This document shows positions 1 through 8,207 of a stretch of DNA of 64,000 nucleotides, piece after piece. The notes under the pieces are model-generated. The model saw nothing but the letters and a program-made list of their open reading frames with translations. It did not search any database and was not told the DNA's origin. A program made the translations under genes and the position numbers. Numbering within the stretch: position 1 is the first letter of the stretch; every line of letters begins with the position of its first letter. Origin of the DNA: JBGANR01 sp044222225 (GTDB lineage Bacteria > Actinomycetota > Actinomycetes > Mycobacteriales > Mycobacteriaceae); the NCBI GenBank assembly GCA_044222225.1, contig JBGANR010000020.1:20840-84839 (forward strand), given 5' to 3'.

Positions 1-1111
1 CCAGGCTCATGCCCGCGAGGCCGCGGCGGCGGACGGCCAGGCGGTCGGCGATCGCTCGCAGGGCGATGGCCGACTCGGATTCGGGATGGCCGATGACGAC
101 GGGGGTTCCGGAGTCGCCGCCTTCTCGTAGGACGGTCTCCAGCGGTACCGAGCCGAGCAGCGGCACGTCGGCGCCGACGGCCCGGCTGAGACGCTCGGAG
201 ACCTGCTGGCCGCCGCCCGCGCCGAAGGGCTCCATGCGGGTGCCGTCGGGCAGCGTCAGCCACGACATGTTCTCGACGACGCCGAGCACGCGCTGGCGCG
301 TCTGCAGCGCGATGGCGCCGGCGCGCTCGGCGACCTCGGCGGCGGCCTGCTGCGGCGTCGTCACCACGAGGATCTCGGAGCTGGGCAGGTACTGGGCCAG
401 CGAGATCGCGATGTCGCCGGTGCCGGGCGGCAGGTCGAGGAGCAGGACGTCGAGATCGCCCCAGTAGACGTCGGTGAGGAACTGCCGCAGCGCGCGGTCG
501 AGCATCGGCCCGCGCCACACGACCGGGACGTTGCCCTTGGTGAACTGTGCGACGGAGATGAACCGGACGCCGTAGGCGATGGGCGGCATGATCATCGACT
601 CGACGCGCGTCGGCGGTGCGTCGTTGCCCAGCATGCGCTGGATGGAATGGCCGTAGATGTCGGCGTCGAGCACTCCGACGGACAGGCCCTTCGCGGCGAG
701 CGCGACGGCGAGGTTGACCGTGACGCTCGACTTGCCGACGCCGCCCTTACCGGACGCGACGGCGTACACCCTGGTCAAGGAACCGGGCTGAGAGAAGGGG
801 ATGACGGGCTCGGCGGCGTCGCCGCGCAGCGTGCGGCGCAGCTCGGCGCGCTGTTCGTCGTTCATGACGTCGAGTTCGACCCGGACCGTGCCCACTCCGG
901 GGACGTCGGCCGCCGCCTTCATCACACGATCGGAGATCTGGGTGCGCATCGGGCAGCCGGACGTCGTCAGGTAGACGGCCACGTCGACGCTGCCGTCGGG
1001 GTGAGCGGTGATCGACTTGAGCATGCCGATCTCGGTGATGGGCTTGCCGATCTCGGGGTCGATGACCCCGGCCATCGCGGCGCGGATCGCGGCTTCGTCG
1101 GGTGCGGTCAC
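1..1111 (-). CDS. mrp: Mrp/ApbC-family P-loop ATPase (iron-sulfur carrier type), 3' end outside window
   Basis: Mrp proteins are cytosolic P-loop ATPases thought to carry or load Fe-S clusters. About 370 codons are present from a GTG at 1111; only the last few residues run off the left edge. Residues 1-100 form a DUF59/MIP18-like domain with the motif TTSGCPMRTQ. The deviant Walker A GKGGVGKS follows at about residue 120 (nt 730-755), then DADIYG and the LLDLPPGTGD switch motif. In many Mrp proteins a CxxC follows the VVENMS motif; here the segment reads MSWLTLPDGTRMEPFGAGGG, with no cysteine. I recall the mycobacterial orthologue also lacking it. The gene lies 37 bp beyond the transglycosylase stop, on the same strand. 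Confidence 0.93.
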   Translation of the reverse strand, partial: MTAPDEAAIRAAMAGVIDPEIGKPITEIGMLKSITAHPDGSVDVAVYLTTSGCPMRTQISDRVMKAAADVPGVGTVRVELDVMNDEQRAELRRTLRGDAAEPVIPFSQPGSLTRVYAVASGKGGVGKSSVTVNLAVALAAKGLSVGVLDADIYGHSIQRMLGNDAPPTRVESMIMPPIAYGVRFISVAQFTKGNVPVVWRGPMLDRALRQFLTDVYWGDLDVLLLDLPPGTGDIAISLAQYLPSSEILVVTTPQQAAAEVAERAGAIALQTRQRVLGVVENMSWLTLPDGTRMEPFGAGGGQQVSERLSRAVGADVPLLGSVPLETVLREGGDSGTPVVIGHPESESAIALRAIADRLAVRRRGLAGMSL

Positions 1112-1148
1112 TCGTTCGACCCTACCGGTGGCCTCGCGGCCGCCGGTG

Positions 1149-2096
1149 TCACGGCCACTTCGGGGGCGGCGGCAGGCAGAAGATGACGCAGGGCGGCTTC
1201 GGCTTCGCACTCGACGACGGCGGCTGCTTGGGCTTCGTGCTCGACGGCTTCGACGAGGACGACGACGGCGTCGACTCCGGGGCCGGACGGCGCGTGCGAT
1301 CGCCGGGCGTCGGGACGACGCCGGTGGCATACGCGGCGGCCCAGGTCAGCACGTCGTGCACGTAGTCGGCGGAATGGTTGTAGGTGAAGACGGCCCGGTT
1401 CTGCTCGGGCTCCCCGGTGAGGTCGCGGGCTGCGGCGCAGAGATAGCGCGCGGCGGCGAAGGTCGCGTCGAAGGCGTTCTGCGGATCGGTCCTGCCGTCG
1501 CCGTTGGCGTCGACGCCCCACCGGTTCCAGGTCCCGGGCATGAACTGCATCGGGCCGACGGCGCGGTCGTACTCCTTGTCGTCGTCGAAACGTCCGCCGT
1601 CGGTGTCGCGGACGACCTCGTGTCCGGGCAGATGGCCGTCGAGCCGGGGGCCGCGGATCGGGGTGAGCGTGGTGCCCGAGTCGTCGACGTTGCCGCTCGA
1701 CGCGTGGCCGGACTCGATGCGGCCGATCCCCGCCAGCAGATACCAGGGGATGACGCAGCCCTCGCCTTTCGCGCGTTCGGCCGCCAGCTTGTACGCGTTC
1801 AGGACGATTCCGGGGATGCCGAGCGGGCCGTCCGGAATGCCGACGGCGCGCCGCCGTTCGACGGGGACGGGTGCGGGGCGGCTCGGGCGCGGGGCGGGCG
1901 GCCGGAGGACCGGTGCACGTCGCGCCGCCGGAGGGGTGACGACGACGGCGTCGGCGGCTGAGGGAACGGCGACGGCGGCGGCGACCGGTGCTTCGAGGGA
2001 GTCGGGTGAGGCGCTTGCGCTGACGGACGAGAGGACCGTCGTTCCGACGAGCGCGGCCCCGATGATTCCGATGAGTCCTCGCCCGCCAAGTCTCAT
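1149..2096 (-). CDS. Secreted lytic murein transglycosylase, SLT_2 family
   Basis: Predicted to cleave peptidoglycan glycan strands outside the membrane. The chosen ATG at 2096 gives 315 residues and has a GGGAGGA Shine-Dalgarno 8 nt upstream; upstream in-frame codons lack one. Residues 1-25 (MRLGGRGLIGIIGAALVG...) form a signal peptide or N-terminal anchor. A Pro/Ala/Arg-rich linker follows. The catalytic domain carries LLAGIGRIESGH with the expected catalytic Glu, then AVGPMQFMPGTW and a late YNHSADYV motif. The C-terminus is a Ser/Lys/Pro-rich tail ending in PPPPKWP. It sits between mrp and the DUF1003 gene, an arrangement I recall for Rv1230c. Confidence 0.9.
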   Translation of the reverse strand: MRLGGRGLIGIIGAALVGTTVLSSVSASASPDSLEAPVAAAVAVPSAADAVVVTPPAARRAPVLRPPAPRPSRPAPVPVERRRAVGIPDGPLGIPGIVLNAYKLAAERAKGEGCVIPWYLLAGIGRIESGHASSGNVDDSGTTLTPIRGPRLDGHLPGHEVVRDTDGGRFDDDKEYDRAVGPMQFMPGTWNRWGVDANGDGRTDPQNAFDATFAAARYLCAAARDLTGEPEQNRAVFTYNHSADYVHDVLTWAAAYATGVVPTPGDRTRRPAPESTPSSSSSKPSSTKPKQPPSSSAKPKPPCVIFCLPPPPKWP

Positions 2097-2213
2097 CCCG
2101 CGCGTCCTCCCCACAGACGACCGATTAACGTGACCCAGGGTACAGATATCTTCGGCCATGTCTATAGGCACATGGTGCCGCCGCCGACGTCGCGGCCTCA
2201 CCGGCCCCGTGCG

Positions 2214-2711
2214 TCACTTGCGTCCCGAACGGTCCTCTCGCTGGTCGTACGCGAGCTCGTCGCGCAGTTCCTCCAGCTCGCGACGCAGCCAGTCGCGGGT
2301 CGCGACCTCGCCCAGCGCCAGCCGGACGGCGGCGAGCTCGCGGGCCAGGAACTCGGTGTCGGCCTTCGTCTGCTCGGCGCGCTGCCGGTCCTCTTCGAGC
2401 GCGATGCGGTCGCGATTCTCCTGCCGATTCTGGGCGAGCAGGATGAGCGGTGCGGCGTAGGCCGCCTGCGTCGAGAAGGCGAGGTTGAGCAGGATGAAGG
2501 GGTACGGGTCCCATCGCTGACTCACCCAGAGGATGTTGAGGGCGATCCAGACGATGACGAAGATCGTCTGCATCGCGAGATATCGTCCGGTACCGAGGAA
2601 GCGCGCGACGCTCTCGGCGTACTGACCGACGATGTCGGCGTTGAACCGGAAGCGCGGGCCCCGCCGCGAACTCGGTTGATCGAGGTGCCGTCCGCCGCGC
2701 TCCTTGGCCAT
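2214..2711 (-). CDS. DUF1003 membrane protein
   Basis: A 165-residue protein of the DUF1003 family, whose biochemical role is unknown. Two hydrophobic segments flank the family motif: about 45-62 (MQTIFVIVWIALNILWV) and 70-90 (PFILLNLAFSTQAAYAAP), followed by LILLAQNRQENRDR. The C-terminal third is charged and probably coiled coil (EEDRQRAEQTKADTEFLARELAAV and onward). The ATG at 2711 directly abuts the TAA of a 24-codon ORF, and its GGGAGG ribosome-binding site lies inside that ORF, so translation is probably coupled to it and to the MgtE-N/CBS gene upstream. The same gene pairing occurs in mycobacteria (Rv1231c-Rv1232c, from memory). Confidence 0.9.
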   Translation of the reverse strand: MAKERGGRHLDQPSSRRGPRFRFNADIVGQYAESVARFLGTGRYLAMQTIFVIVWIALNILWVSQRWDPYPFILLNLAFSTQAAYAAPLILLAQNRQENRDRIALEEDRQRAEQTKADTEFLARELAAVRLALGEVATRDWLRRELEELRDELAYDQREDRSGRK

Positions 2712-2786
2712 TTAGGCGTCCTCCCGATCGTCGTGGCGCGGCTTGGTCCGCTGCATGCGGGAGAGGGCGTCGAAGACTCGGGGCAT
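2712..2786 (-). CDS. Possible 24-residue ORF linking the MgtE-N/CBS and DUF1003 genes
   Basis: The ATG at 2786 begins one base after the TGA of the upstream gene. The TAA at 2714-2712 touches the next gene's ATG. The last eight residues, HDDREDA plus stop, nearly repeat the last residues of the upstream protein (SDDREDA plus stop). At DNA level CGGGAGGACGCCT occurs twice, each copy supplying a Shine-Dalgarno to the next start. It could be a coupling peptide, or the remnant of a longer C-terminus of the upstream protein. No function can be assigned. Confidence 0.35.
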   Translation of the reverse strand: MPRVFDALSRMQRTKPRHDDREDA

Positions 2787-2787
2787 C

Positions 2788-4074
2788 TCAGGCGTCCTCC
2801 CGATCATCACTGTGGAACTCGATCTCGCGCCAGTCGCGGGGGAGCAGGTGATCGAGGACGTCGTCGACGGTGACGGCGCCCAGCAGGTGTCCGGAGGTGT
2901 CGATGACGGGCCCGCAGACGAGGTTGTAGCGGGCGAAGTAGCGGGTCACCTCCTCGAGGGGGTCGTCGGGAGCGAGCGTCGGCAGATTCGCGTCGATGAT
3001 GCCGCTGGCGAGCGTCGCCGGCGGTTCGCGCAGCAGCGCCTGGAGGTGCACGCAGCCGAGGTAGGTGCCGGTCGGCGTCGCCGTGGGCGGCCGGACGACA
3101 AACGCCATGCTCGCGATCGCCGGCGTCAGATCGGGGTGCCGTGCCCGGGCGAGCGCCTCGGCGACGGTCGTCCGCGCGTCGACGATGAGCGGTTCGGGCG
3201 TCATCAGGCCGCCCGCGGTGTCCGGCGAGTGGATGAGCAGGCGGCGGACGGGTTCGGACTCCTGCGGGTCCATCGTCGCGAGCAGGCTCTCCGCCTGCGC
3301 GGCGCCGAGGGCGCCGAGCAGATCGGCGACGTCATCGGCGTCCATCGCGTCGAGGATGTGGCCGGCGCGGCGGCGGTCGAGCGTCGTGATGAGTTGACGT
3401 TGCTCGTCGACGGGCAGCTCCTGGATGACGTCGGCGAGCTTCTCGTCCGACAGCGCGGCGACGAGTTCGGCGCGTCCTCGGGCGGGCAGGTCGTGGAGGG
3501 TGTGTGCGACGTCGGCGGGGCGCAGGCCCTCGAGCTGGTCGAGCAGCGATGCGACGGTCGTCGCGGCGCCGGCGATCTGGCCGGCGGCCAGGCCGTCGAC
3601 GAGACTCCACTCGACGAGCACGATGTCGCCGCGGCGCAGGCCGACGCGGGCGGCGCGGACGGCCACCGTTCCGATCGTCCAGTCCCGGGTGCGGCCCTGC
3701 TCGATCCGGACGTCGACCACGGCGACGGTCTGCCCGGCGAGCGCCGGCAGCTCCGGGTCGCGGACCCGGACCCTTGTGCCGACCAGCTGAGCGAGGGCGA
3801 ACGCCTCGCCGGCGCGCAGATGCAGCGGGCGCAGCGAGACACTGCCCGTGTTGAGGGTCACGGCGTGCGGATCGACGGCCGTCACCCGCAGCATGGGCAC
3901 GAAGATCCGTCTGCGCGTGGACAGTTCGACGGCGAGACCGAGGACCCGGGGAGGCGTTCTCGTCGCGCGGATCGCGACCACGGCGTCCCGGACGCGGCCG
4001 ATCGACTCGCCGTCCGGACCGAGGACGGGCAGTCCGGCGAGGCGCGCCACGAACACCTTGTTTTCGGGGGCCAT
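2788..4074 (-). CDS. PRC-barrel / MgtE N-domain / CBS-pair protein lacking the transport domain
   Basis: A 428-residue cytosolic protein. Two PRC-barrel-like segments occupy about residues 5-150, an MgtE intracellular N-domain about 170-275 (repeated helical units such as LADVIQELPVDEQRQL), and a CBS pair about 285-415 (SPDTAGGLMTPEPLIVD, then VCGPVIDTSGHLLGAVTVDDVLDHLL). The transmembrane Mg2+ channel domain of real MgtE is absent, so it is more likely a Mg2+ or nucleotide sensor than a transporter. The ATG at 4074 is favoured because the domain begins there (APENKVFVARLAGLPVLG) and a TACGCT hexamer ends 7 nt upstream, suggesting a leaderless mRNA. It heads the DUF1003-transglycosylase-mrp direction. 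Confidence 0.88.
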   Translation of the reverse strand: MAPENKVFVARLAGLPVLGPDGESIGRVRDAVVAIRATRTPPRVLGLAVELSTRRRIFVPMLRVTAVDPHAVTLNTGSVSLRPLHLRAGEAFALAQLVGTRVRVRDPELPALAGQTVAVVDVRIEQGRTRDWTIGTVAVRAARVGLRRGDIVLVEWSLVDGLAAGQIAGAATTVASLLDQLEGLRPADVAHTLHDLPARGRAELVAALSDEKLADVIQELPVDEQRQLITTLDRRRAGHILDAMDADDVADLLGALGAAQAESLLATMDPQESEPVRRLLIHSPDTAGGLMTPEPLIVDARTTVAEALARARHPDLTPAIASMAFVVRPPTATPTGTYLGCVHLQALLREPPATLASGIIDANLPTLAPDDPLEEVTRYFARYNLVCGPVIDTSGHLLGAVTVDDVLDHLLPRDWREIEFHSDDREDA

Positions 4075-4151
4075 ACGATGAAGCGTATTGCGGATCGTCC
4101 GCGATGGGACCAGGGGCTCGAAGGTCGCGATTTCTCGGGAGGGCTTCGGAC

Positions 4152-4646
4152 GTGAGCAACCAGTTCGGTGGAGGACGACGGCAGGAGATGCCGACACCGC
4201 CGCGGGGGTGGCCGATCGGCTCCTATGAGACGTATGCCGAGGCGCAGCGCGCCGTCGACTTCTTGTCGGACGGCCAGTTCCCGGTGGAGGACGTGACGAT
4301 CGTCGGCGTCGACCTCATGCAGGTCGAGCGGGTGCTCGGCCGTCTGACCTGGGCGAAGGTGATCGGCGGCGGTGTCATCTCGGGCGCCTGGCTCGGTTCG
4401 TTCTTCGCCCTCATCGGCGGGCTCGTCGTCGGCGAGATCTGGGCGTTCCTCTTCGTCGGCGTGACGGCCGGCATCGCGTTCGGCGTGGTGACGGCGGCCG
4501 TTCCGTACGCCGCCAGCCGGGGGCGTCGGGACTTCGCCTCGACCATGCAGCTCGTGGCGCGTCGCTACGACGTGCTCTGCGAGCCGCGGAACGCCGAACG
4601 CGGGCGCGAACTGCTCACGACGCTGCAGCAGCGGCCGCCGGGCTGA
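4152..4646 (+). CDS. General stress protein 17M-like membrane protein
   Basis: A 164-residue protein. The GTG at 4152 is chosen because GGGAGGG lies 8 nt upstream; the next ATG at 4188 has its purine stretch too close. Residues 20-65 (GSYETYAEAQRAVDFLSDGQFPVEDVTIVG) match the general-stress 17M (YflT-like) fold. It is followed by two membrane segments around 75-125, rich in Gly and Ala (VIGGGVISGAWLGSFFALIG and the next hydrophobic stretch). The gene is divergent from the MgtE-N/CBS gene across 77 bp, the arrangement I recall for Rv1232c/Rv1234. Its function is unknown. Confidence 0.85.
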   Translation: MSNQFGGGRRQEMPTPPRGWPIGSYETYAEAQRAVDFLSDGQFPVEDVTIVGVDLMQVERVLGRLTWAKVIGGGVISGAWLGSFFALIGGLVVGEIWAFLFVGVTAGIAFGVVTAAVPYAASRGRRDFASTMQLVARRYDVLCEPRNAERGRELLTTLQQRPPG

Positions 4647-4649
4647 GCG

Positions 4650-5501
4650 CTACTTCTTGCGGGCGGCGATGTCGCGCAGCTCGGTGAGCACCTCGTCGTC
4701 CCAGGTGTGACTGCGGATGAGCCGGAAGCGCTCGCCCGACAACCACATGTACAGCTCGGCGTCGGTCGCGTCGGGCAGGATGTCGGCGCGGCGCGCCATG
4801 CGGACGACGGGCAGGAACTCCTCGCCGAACCAGCGGCGCGCGACGGTGGGCCGGCCGAGGAACTCGCCGCAGTCCTGGATGAGCCGGAACCCCCAGGCTT
4901 CGACGGCCTCGGCCAGCCGGGCGTAGGCCCACGGGTCGGTCAGCTCGATCGCGGCGCGCTGCGCGTGGTCGAGCGGCACGCGGCTGAGGAACAGCCGGCG
5001 ATGATCCTTGAGGACGAGGTCGCTGCGCGCGGTGATCCCCGTCGGGCTCAGCCGGGTGTGCACCTCCGTGACGTAGGCGTCGATCGTCGGGAAGTGGTGG
5101 GCCATCGCGATCGACACGCGGTGGTGGCCGTCGACGACGAAATGCATGTCGCCGATCCGGTAGAGCTCGACGGGCGGCATCGACTCGCCGCGCCGCTGCG
5201 CCGCCGCGAGCCGCTGCCAGCGTGCGCGGGTGCGCGTCGTCGTCGGGCGGAACTTGCGGTCGAACTCGCGGGTGCGGTCGACGCTGCCGACGATCGACGA
5301 GACCGGAACCGTCTGCAGCCCGAGGGAGGTCTCGCCGGTGCGGCCGAGAGCGGCGACGACCTCGTCGAACGGCAGCACGTCGTTGACGTCCGCCGGGTTG
5401 CGGGCGATCCAGTTCCGCAGCCTGGCGAGCTCGGCGCGGCGCCGCTGCCGGGTGAAGTCCGACTGCGCGTCGGCGTCGGGGAAGCCGGTGTCACCCGCCA
5501 T
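4650..5501 (-). CDS. ParB-like (DGHHR motif) domain protein of unknown function
   Basis: A 283-residue soluble protein. Around residues 75-150 a ParB/Srx-like fold is visible, with VSSIVGSVDR, PPVELYRIGDMHFVVDGHHR and VSIAMA; the DGHHR box is characteristic of ParB/Noc/sulfiredoxin superfamily members. The C-terminal half is helical with conserved-looking Trp/Arg positions and no helix-turn-helix that I recognise. It is therefore unlikely to be the chromosome-partition ParB. Its start overlaps the phosphoesterase stop by 11 nt, with GAGG 7 nt upstream, so the two are co-translated. The stop faces the stress-17M-like gene across 3 nt. Confidence 0.75.
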   Translation of the reverse strand: MAGDTGFPDADAQSDFTRQRRRAELARLRNWIARNPADVNDVLPFDEVVAALGRTGETSLGLQTVPVSSIVGSVDRTREFDRKFRPTTTRTRARWQRLAAAQRRGESMPPVELYRIGDMHFVVDGHHRVSIAMAHHFPTIDAYVTEVHTRLSPTGITARSDLVLKDHRRLFLSRVPLDHAQRAAIELTDPWAYARLAEAVEAWGFRLIQDCGEFLGRPTVARRWFGEEFLPVVRMARRADILPDATDAELYMWLSGERFRLIRSHTWDDEVLTELRDIAARKK

Positions 5502-6201
5502 GACGGCGCCTCGTGATGGTGATTCCCGTGCCGCCCGGTTCGATGTCGAACAGGCAGTACCCGACGGTGTTGATCGACACGGTCGCGCCGAGGGCAGCCG
5601 CGTCCCGACCCACCGGCAGCGGGATCGTGCGGTCGGACGGGACCTGCCCGTGCGGGTGGATGTGGCCGTGGACGAGCGCCTGCGGCCGCAGCTTCCGGAC
5701 GAGCGGGGCGAGGGCGGTGAAGCCGCGATGGCAGGGGTCCTCGGCGTCGCCCAGACCGCGGGCGGGGCTGTGGGTGAGCAGGAGGTCGACGCGGGCGCGC
5801 CGGCCGTGCCATCGGACGCGGCGCGCCCGGCCGGCGAACTGGCGATCGGTGTATTGGTTGGGGCCGGCGTTGTGCCGGATCGACCCGCCGAGACCGGCGA
5901 TCGTCAGGCCGGCGACGGTGACGACGCGGCCGTCGGCGTTGACGCCGCCGCCGGGGCCGGGGTTCTCGCAGGGCAGGCCGGCGTACGTCCAGCCGGAACG
6001 AGTGCGCCGATAGCGGGTGAGATCGCGATCGTGATTGCCCGGTACGAAGACCAGGGGGACGTCGCAGGCGTCGACGAGGGATTCGAGGTAGTCGAACGGC
6101 AGATCGCCCGCCGACAGCAGCAGGTCCGGACGCATCTCGGCGGCGCCGCCGCCCGGCAGAGCGGCGACGGTCTCGTCGGCGACCGCCAAGACTGTGACCA
6201 C
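5491..6201 (-). CDS. Calcineurin-like metallophosphoesterase
   Basis: A 236-residue protein with the metallophosphoesterase core: LLLSAGDLPFDYLE (metal-binding Asp), VPGNHDRD, LLLTHSPARG and VHGHIHPHG. The first metal site is shortened: the N-terminus reads MVTVLAVADETV, where the usual DxH would sit. The substrate is unknown; the family includes nucleotidases and phosphodiesterases. The GTG at 6201 is preceded by TAGGCT ending 6 nt upstream, with no Shine-Dalgarno, which suggests a leaderless transcript. It is divergent from the SUFU gene and overlaps the downstream ParB-like gene by 11 nt. Confidence 0.85.
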   Translation of the reverse strand: MVTVLAVADETVAALPGGGAAEMRPDLLLSAGDLPFDYLESLVDACDVPLVFVPGNHDRDLTRYRRTRSGWTYAGLPCENPGPGGGVNADGRVVTVAGLTIAGLGGSIRHNAGPNQYTDRQFAGRARRVRWHGRRARVDLLLTHSPARGLGDAEDPCHRGFTALAPLVRKLRPQALVHGHIHPHGQVPSDRTIPLPVGRDAAALGATVSINTVGYCLFDIEPGGTGITITRRRHGG

Positions 6202-6207
6202 GGGGCA

Positions 6208-6213
6208 AGCCTA
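6208..6213 (-). promoter_or_regulatory. -10 hexamer TAGGCT of the phosphoesterase gene
   Basis: On the minus strand TAGGCT is followed by six bases and then the GTG start. This places transcription start at or next to the start codon. No convincing -35 was found. Confidence 0.5.
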
Positions 6214-6246
6214 GACGAACGGATCAGCGGCCCGCTCGGGTCGGCG

Positions 6247-6274
6247 TTGCGCCGCGGACCCGTTCATCTAGCCT
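6247..6274 (+). promoter_or_regulatory. Promoter of the SUFU-domain gene
   Basis: TTGCGC, a 16-bp spacer and TAGCCT. The hexamer ends 7 nt before the ATG at 6282 and no ribosome-binding site is present, so the mRNA is probably leaderless. Confidence 0.5.
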
Positions 6275-6281
6275 GACCGGC

Positions 6282-6935
6282 ATGGGTCAGGGCTTGACGG
6301 GGGAGGCCGTTCTCGGGCGGGTGCGCGCTCACCTCGACGCGACGCTGGGAGCAGGGCAGAAGGCGTCGGTGACGTTTCTGGGCGTCGAGCAGATCGACGT
6401 GCACCGCTATGCGGCGACCGGCGATGTCGTCTACGTCACGGTGGGGTGCTCACGGCATCCGATGCAGGACGCGGCGGCGACGCGGGGGGTGTCGATCGTG
6501 TCCGAGACGGGGCCGCGGGCCGAGCTCGTCATGCGGCTGCAGGCGACCCGCCCGTATCCGGGGCTGCATCGGCGGCTCGCGGCGATGGCGGCGGCTCCGG
6601 CCGTGGACGGCCTGGTGCTCGCGGCGGACGCCGTGCTGCGCGTCGGCGAGCCGTTGTGGGACGGTGCGCCGTTCGACGCCGTTCTGCTCACCGGCGACGA
6701 GCTCGGTGACGTGCCGCTGGGCGACTCGCCGCTCGGTGACGTCCGGCCCGGCGGCCGGACGGAGCCTGCGGAATCGGCTCGGCATGTGGAGCCGGTGCGG
6801 CTGCTGCGGGCCGATCCGATCACGGAGAACGAGGCCGCGTGGGTTCGGCTGCGCGGCGCCGACGCACTGCGGCAGGCCTGGCGGGAGGCCGGCGTCGACC
6901 CGGCCGATCCGGAGCGGCGGCCGGCGACGCTGTGA
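6282..6935 (+). CDS. Suppressor-of-fused (SUFU) domain protein
   Basis: A 217-residue soluble protein of the bacterial SUFU-like family (YxxVTVGCSRHPM, then ETGPRAELVMRLQ, PVRLLRADPITENEAAWVR). In eukaryotes SUFU acts in Hedgehog signalling; the bacterial role is unknown, often guessed to be immunity or binding. A short imperfect repeat (GDVPLGDSPLGDVRPGG, about residues 145-160) interrupts the C-terminal half. The single gene is divergent from the phosphoesterase and convergent with corA. Mycobacterial genomes also keep a SUFU-like gene beside corA, as I recall. Confidence 0.8.
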   Translation: MGQGLTGEAVLGRVRAHLDATLGAGQKASVTFLGVEQIDVHRYAATGDVVYVTVGCSRHPMQDAAATRGVSIVSETGPRAELVMRLQATRPYPGLHRRLAAMAAAPAVDGLVLAADAVLRVGEPLWDGAPFDAVLLTGDELGDVPLGDSPLGDVRPGGRTEPAESARHVEPVRLLRADPITENEAAWVRLRGADALRQAWREAGVDPADPERRPATL

Positions 6936-6963
6936 CGCGACGGTCCTACAAGACGCGGCGGTC

Positions 6964-8043
6964 CTACAACCAGTGGTTGCGGCGGAAGTTGCGGAACAGC
7001 AGGATCACGACGACCACCATGGCGCTGAGCACGACGTAGTAGCCGTACTCCGTCCCCAGCTCGGGCATGTGCTCGAAGTTCATGCCGTAGATGCCGGCCA
7101 GCATCGTCGGGAACGACGCCATCGCCACCCACGCGGTGATCTTGCGCATGTCGGTGTTCTGCTGCAGGCCGACCTTGGCGAGGGCGGCCGCCAGCAGGGA
7201 GGACAGCACGTCGTCGTAGGTGCCGACGCGTTCGGCGACGACGGTGTGGTGGTCGAGCACGTCGCGGAAGTAGCGCCGGATCTCCTTCGGCACGATGTCG
7301 CTGTGCTGGCTCGTGACGCGCTCGAGCGGCTTGGCCAGCGGGTCGATGGCCCTCCGCAGCTCGACGACCTCGCGCTTGAGCAGGTAGATCGGATCGACCT
7401 CGATCTTGCGCTTGGGCGCGAAGACCGTCGATTCGACGGCGTCGACGTCGTCCTCGATCGCGTCGGCGACCTCGAGGTAGGTGTCGACGACGTGGTCGGC
7501 GATCGCGTGCATGACGGCGCACGGGCCGAGGGCGAGCAGATCCGGGCTCGCTTCGAGCGTGCGGCGGACGCCCGTCAGCTCCGTGTGCTCGCCGTGGCGG
7601 ACCGCGATGACGAAGTTCTCGCCGACGATGATCATGATCTCGCCGCTGTCGACGACCTCGCTGGCGGCCTCGATCGTCTCGTGCTCGACGTAGGTGACCG
7701 TCTTGAGGACGAGGAACAAGGTGTCGTCGTAGCGCTCCAGCTTCGGCCGCTGGTGGGCGTGCACGGCGTCCTCGACCATGAGCGGATGCAGGCCGTAGGT
7801 GACGGCCAGCGACGACATCTGTCGCTCGTCGGGGGCGTGGAGCCCGATCCAGACGAATCCCTCGCCTCGGGCGCGAACCTCCTGTAGGGCCTGGGTGTGG
7901 TCGAAGCGGCCGGGCAGGCGTCTGCCGTCCACGTAGATCCCGATGTCGACGACGGCGCGGGCGACGGGGACCGGCGGCACCACGGGCCGCGGGCGTCCCG
8001 GAGTTCCACCGCCGGTGTTTCGGCGCGCGGACAGCGGCCGCAT
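6964..8043 (-). CDS. corA: CorA-family Mg2+/Co2+ transport protein
   Basis: A 359-residue inner-membrane divalent-cation channel. The long cytosolic alpha/beta funnel domain is followed by two C-terminal helices; the first ends in the signature YGMNFEHMPE (GMN motif) and the second spans the final 25 residues (YYVVLSAMVVVVILLF), ending in NHWL. The ATG at 8043 has GGAGG 6 nt upstream. With the MgtE-N/CBS gene this makes a second Mg2+-linked gene within 4 kb. The stop region carries an 11-bp direct repeat (CGGTCCTACAA at 6941-6951 and 6959-6969). Confidence 0.95.
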   Translation of the reverse strand: MRPLSARRNTGGGTPGRPRPVVPPVPVARAVVDIGIYVDGRRLPGRFDHTQALQEVRARGEGFVWIGLHAPDERQMSSLAVTYGLHPLMVEDAVHAHQRPKLERYDDTLFLVLKTVTYVEHETIEAASEVVDSGEIMIIVGENFVIAVRHGEHTELTGVRRTLEASPDLLALGPCAVMHAIADHVVDTYLEVADAIEDDVDAVESTVFAPKRKIEVDPIYLLKREVVELRRAIDPLAKPLERVTSQHSDIVPKEIRRYFRDVLDHHTVVAERVGTYDDVLSSLLAAALAKVGLQQNTDMRKITAWVAMASFPTMLAGIYGMNFEHMPELGTEYGYYVVLSAMVVVVILLFRNFRRNHWL

Positions 8044-8207
8044 GGCCCACCTCCTCGTCGGACTTCACGATCCGGGCCCGTTCGCGTCGTGCCTGCGCCC
8101 GTGGTGGCCGGACGCGTCGCCGAGCCGACCGCAGGTCATGGTAGACCTCCCGGCGCAGCGGCGACCGCCGAAGCACGGGCGACCGCTGCTGGGCTACGGT
8201 GGCCGAG

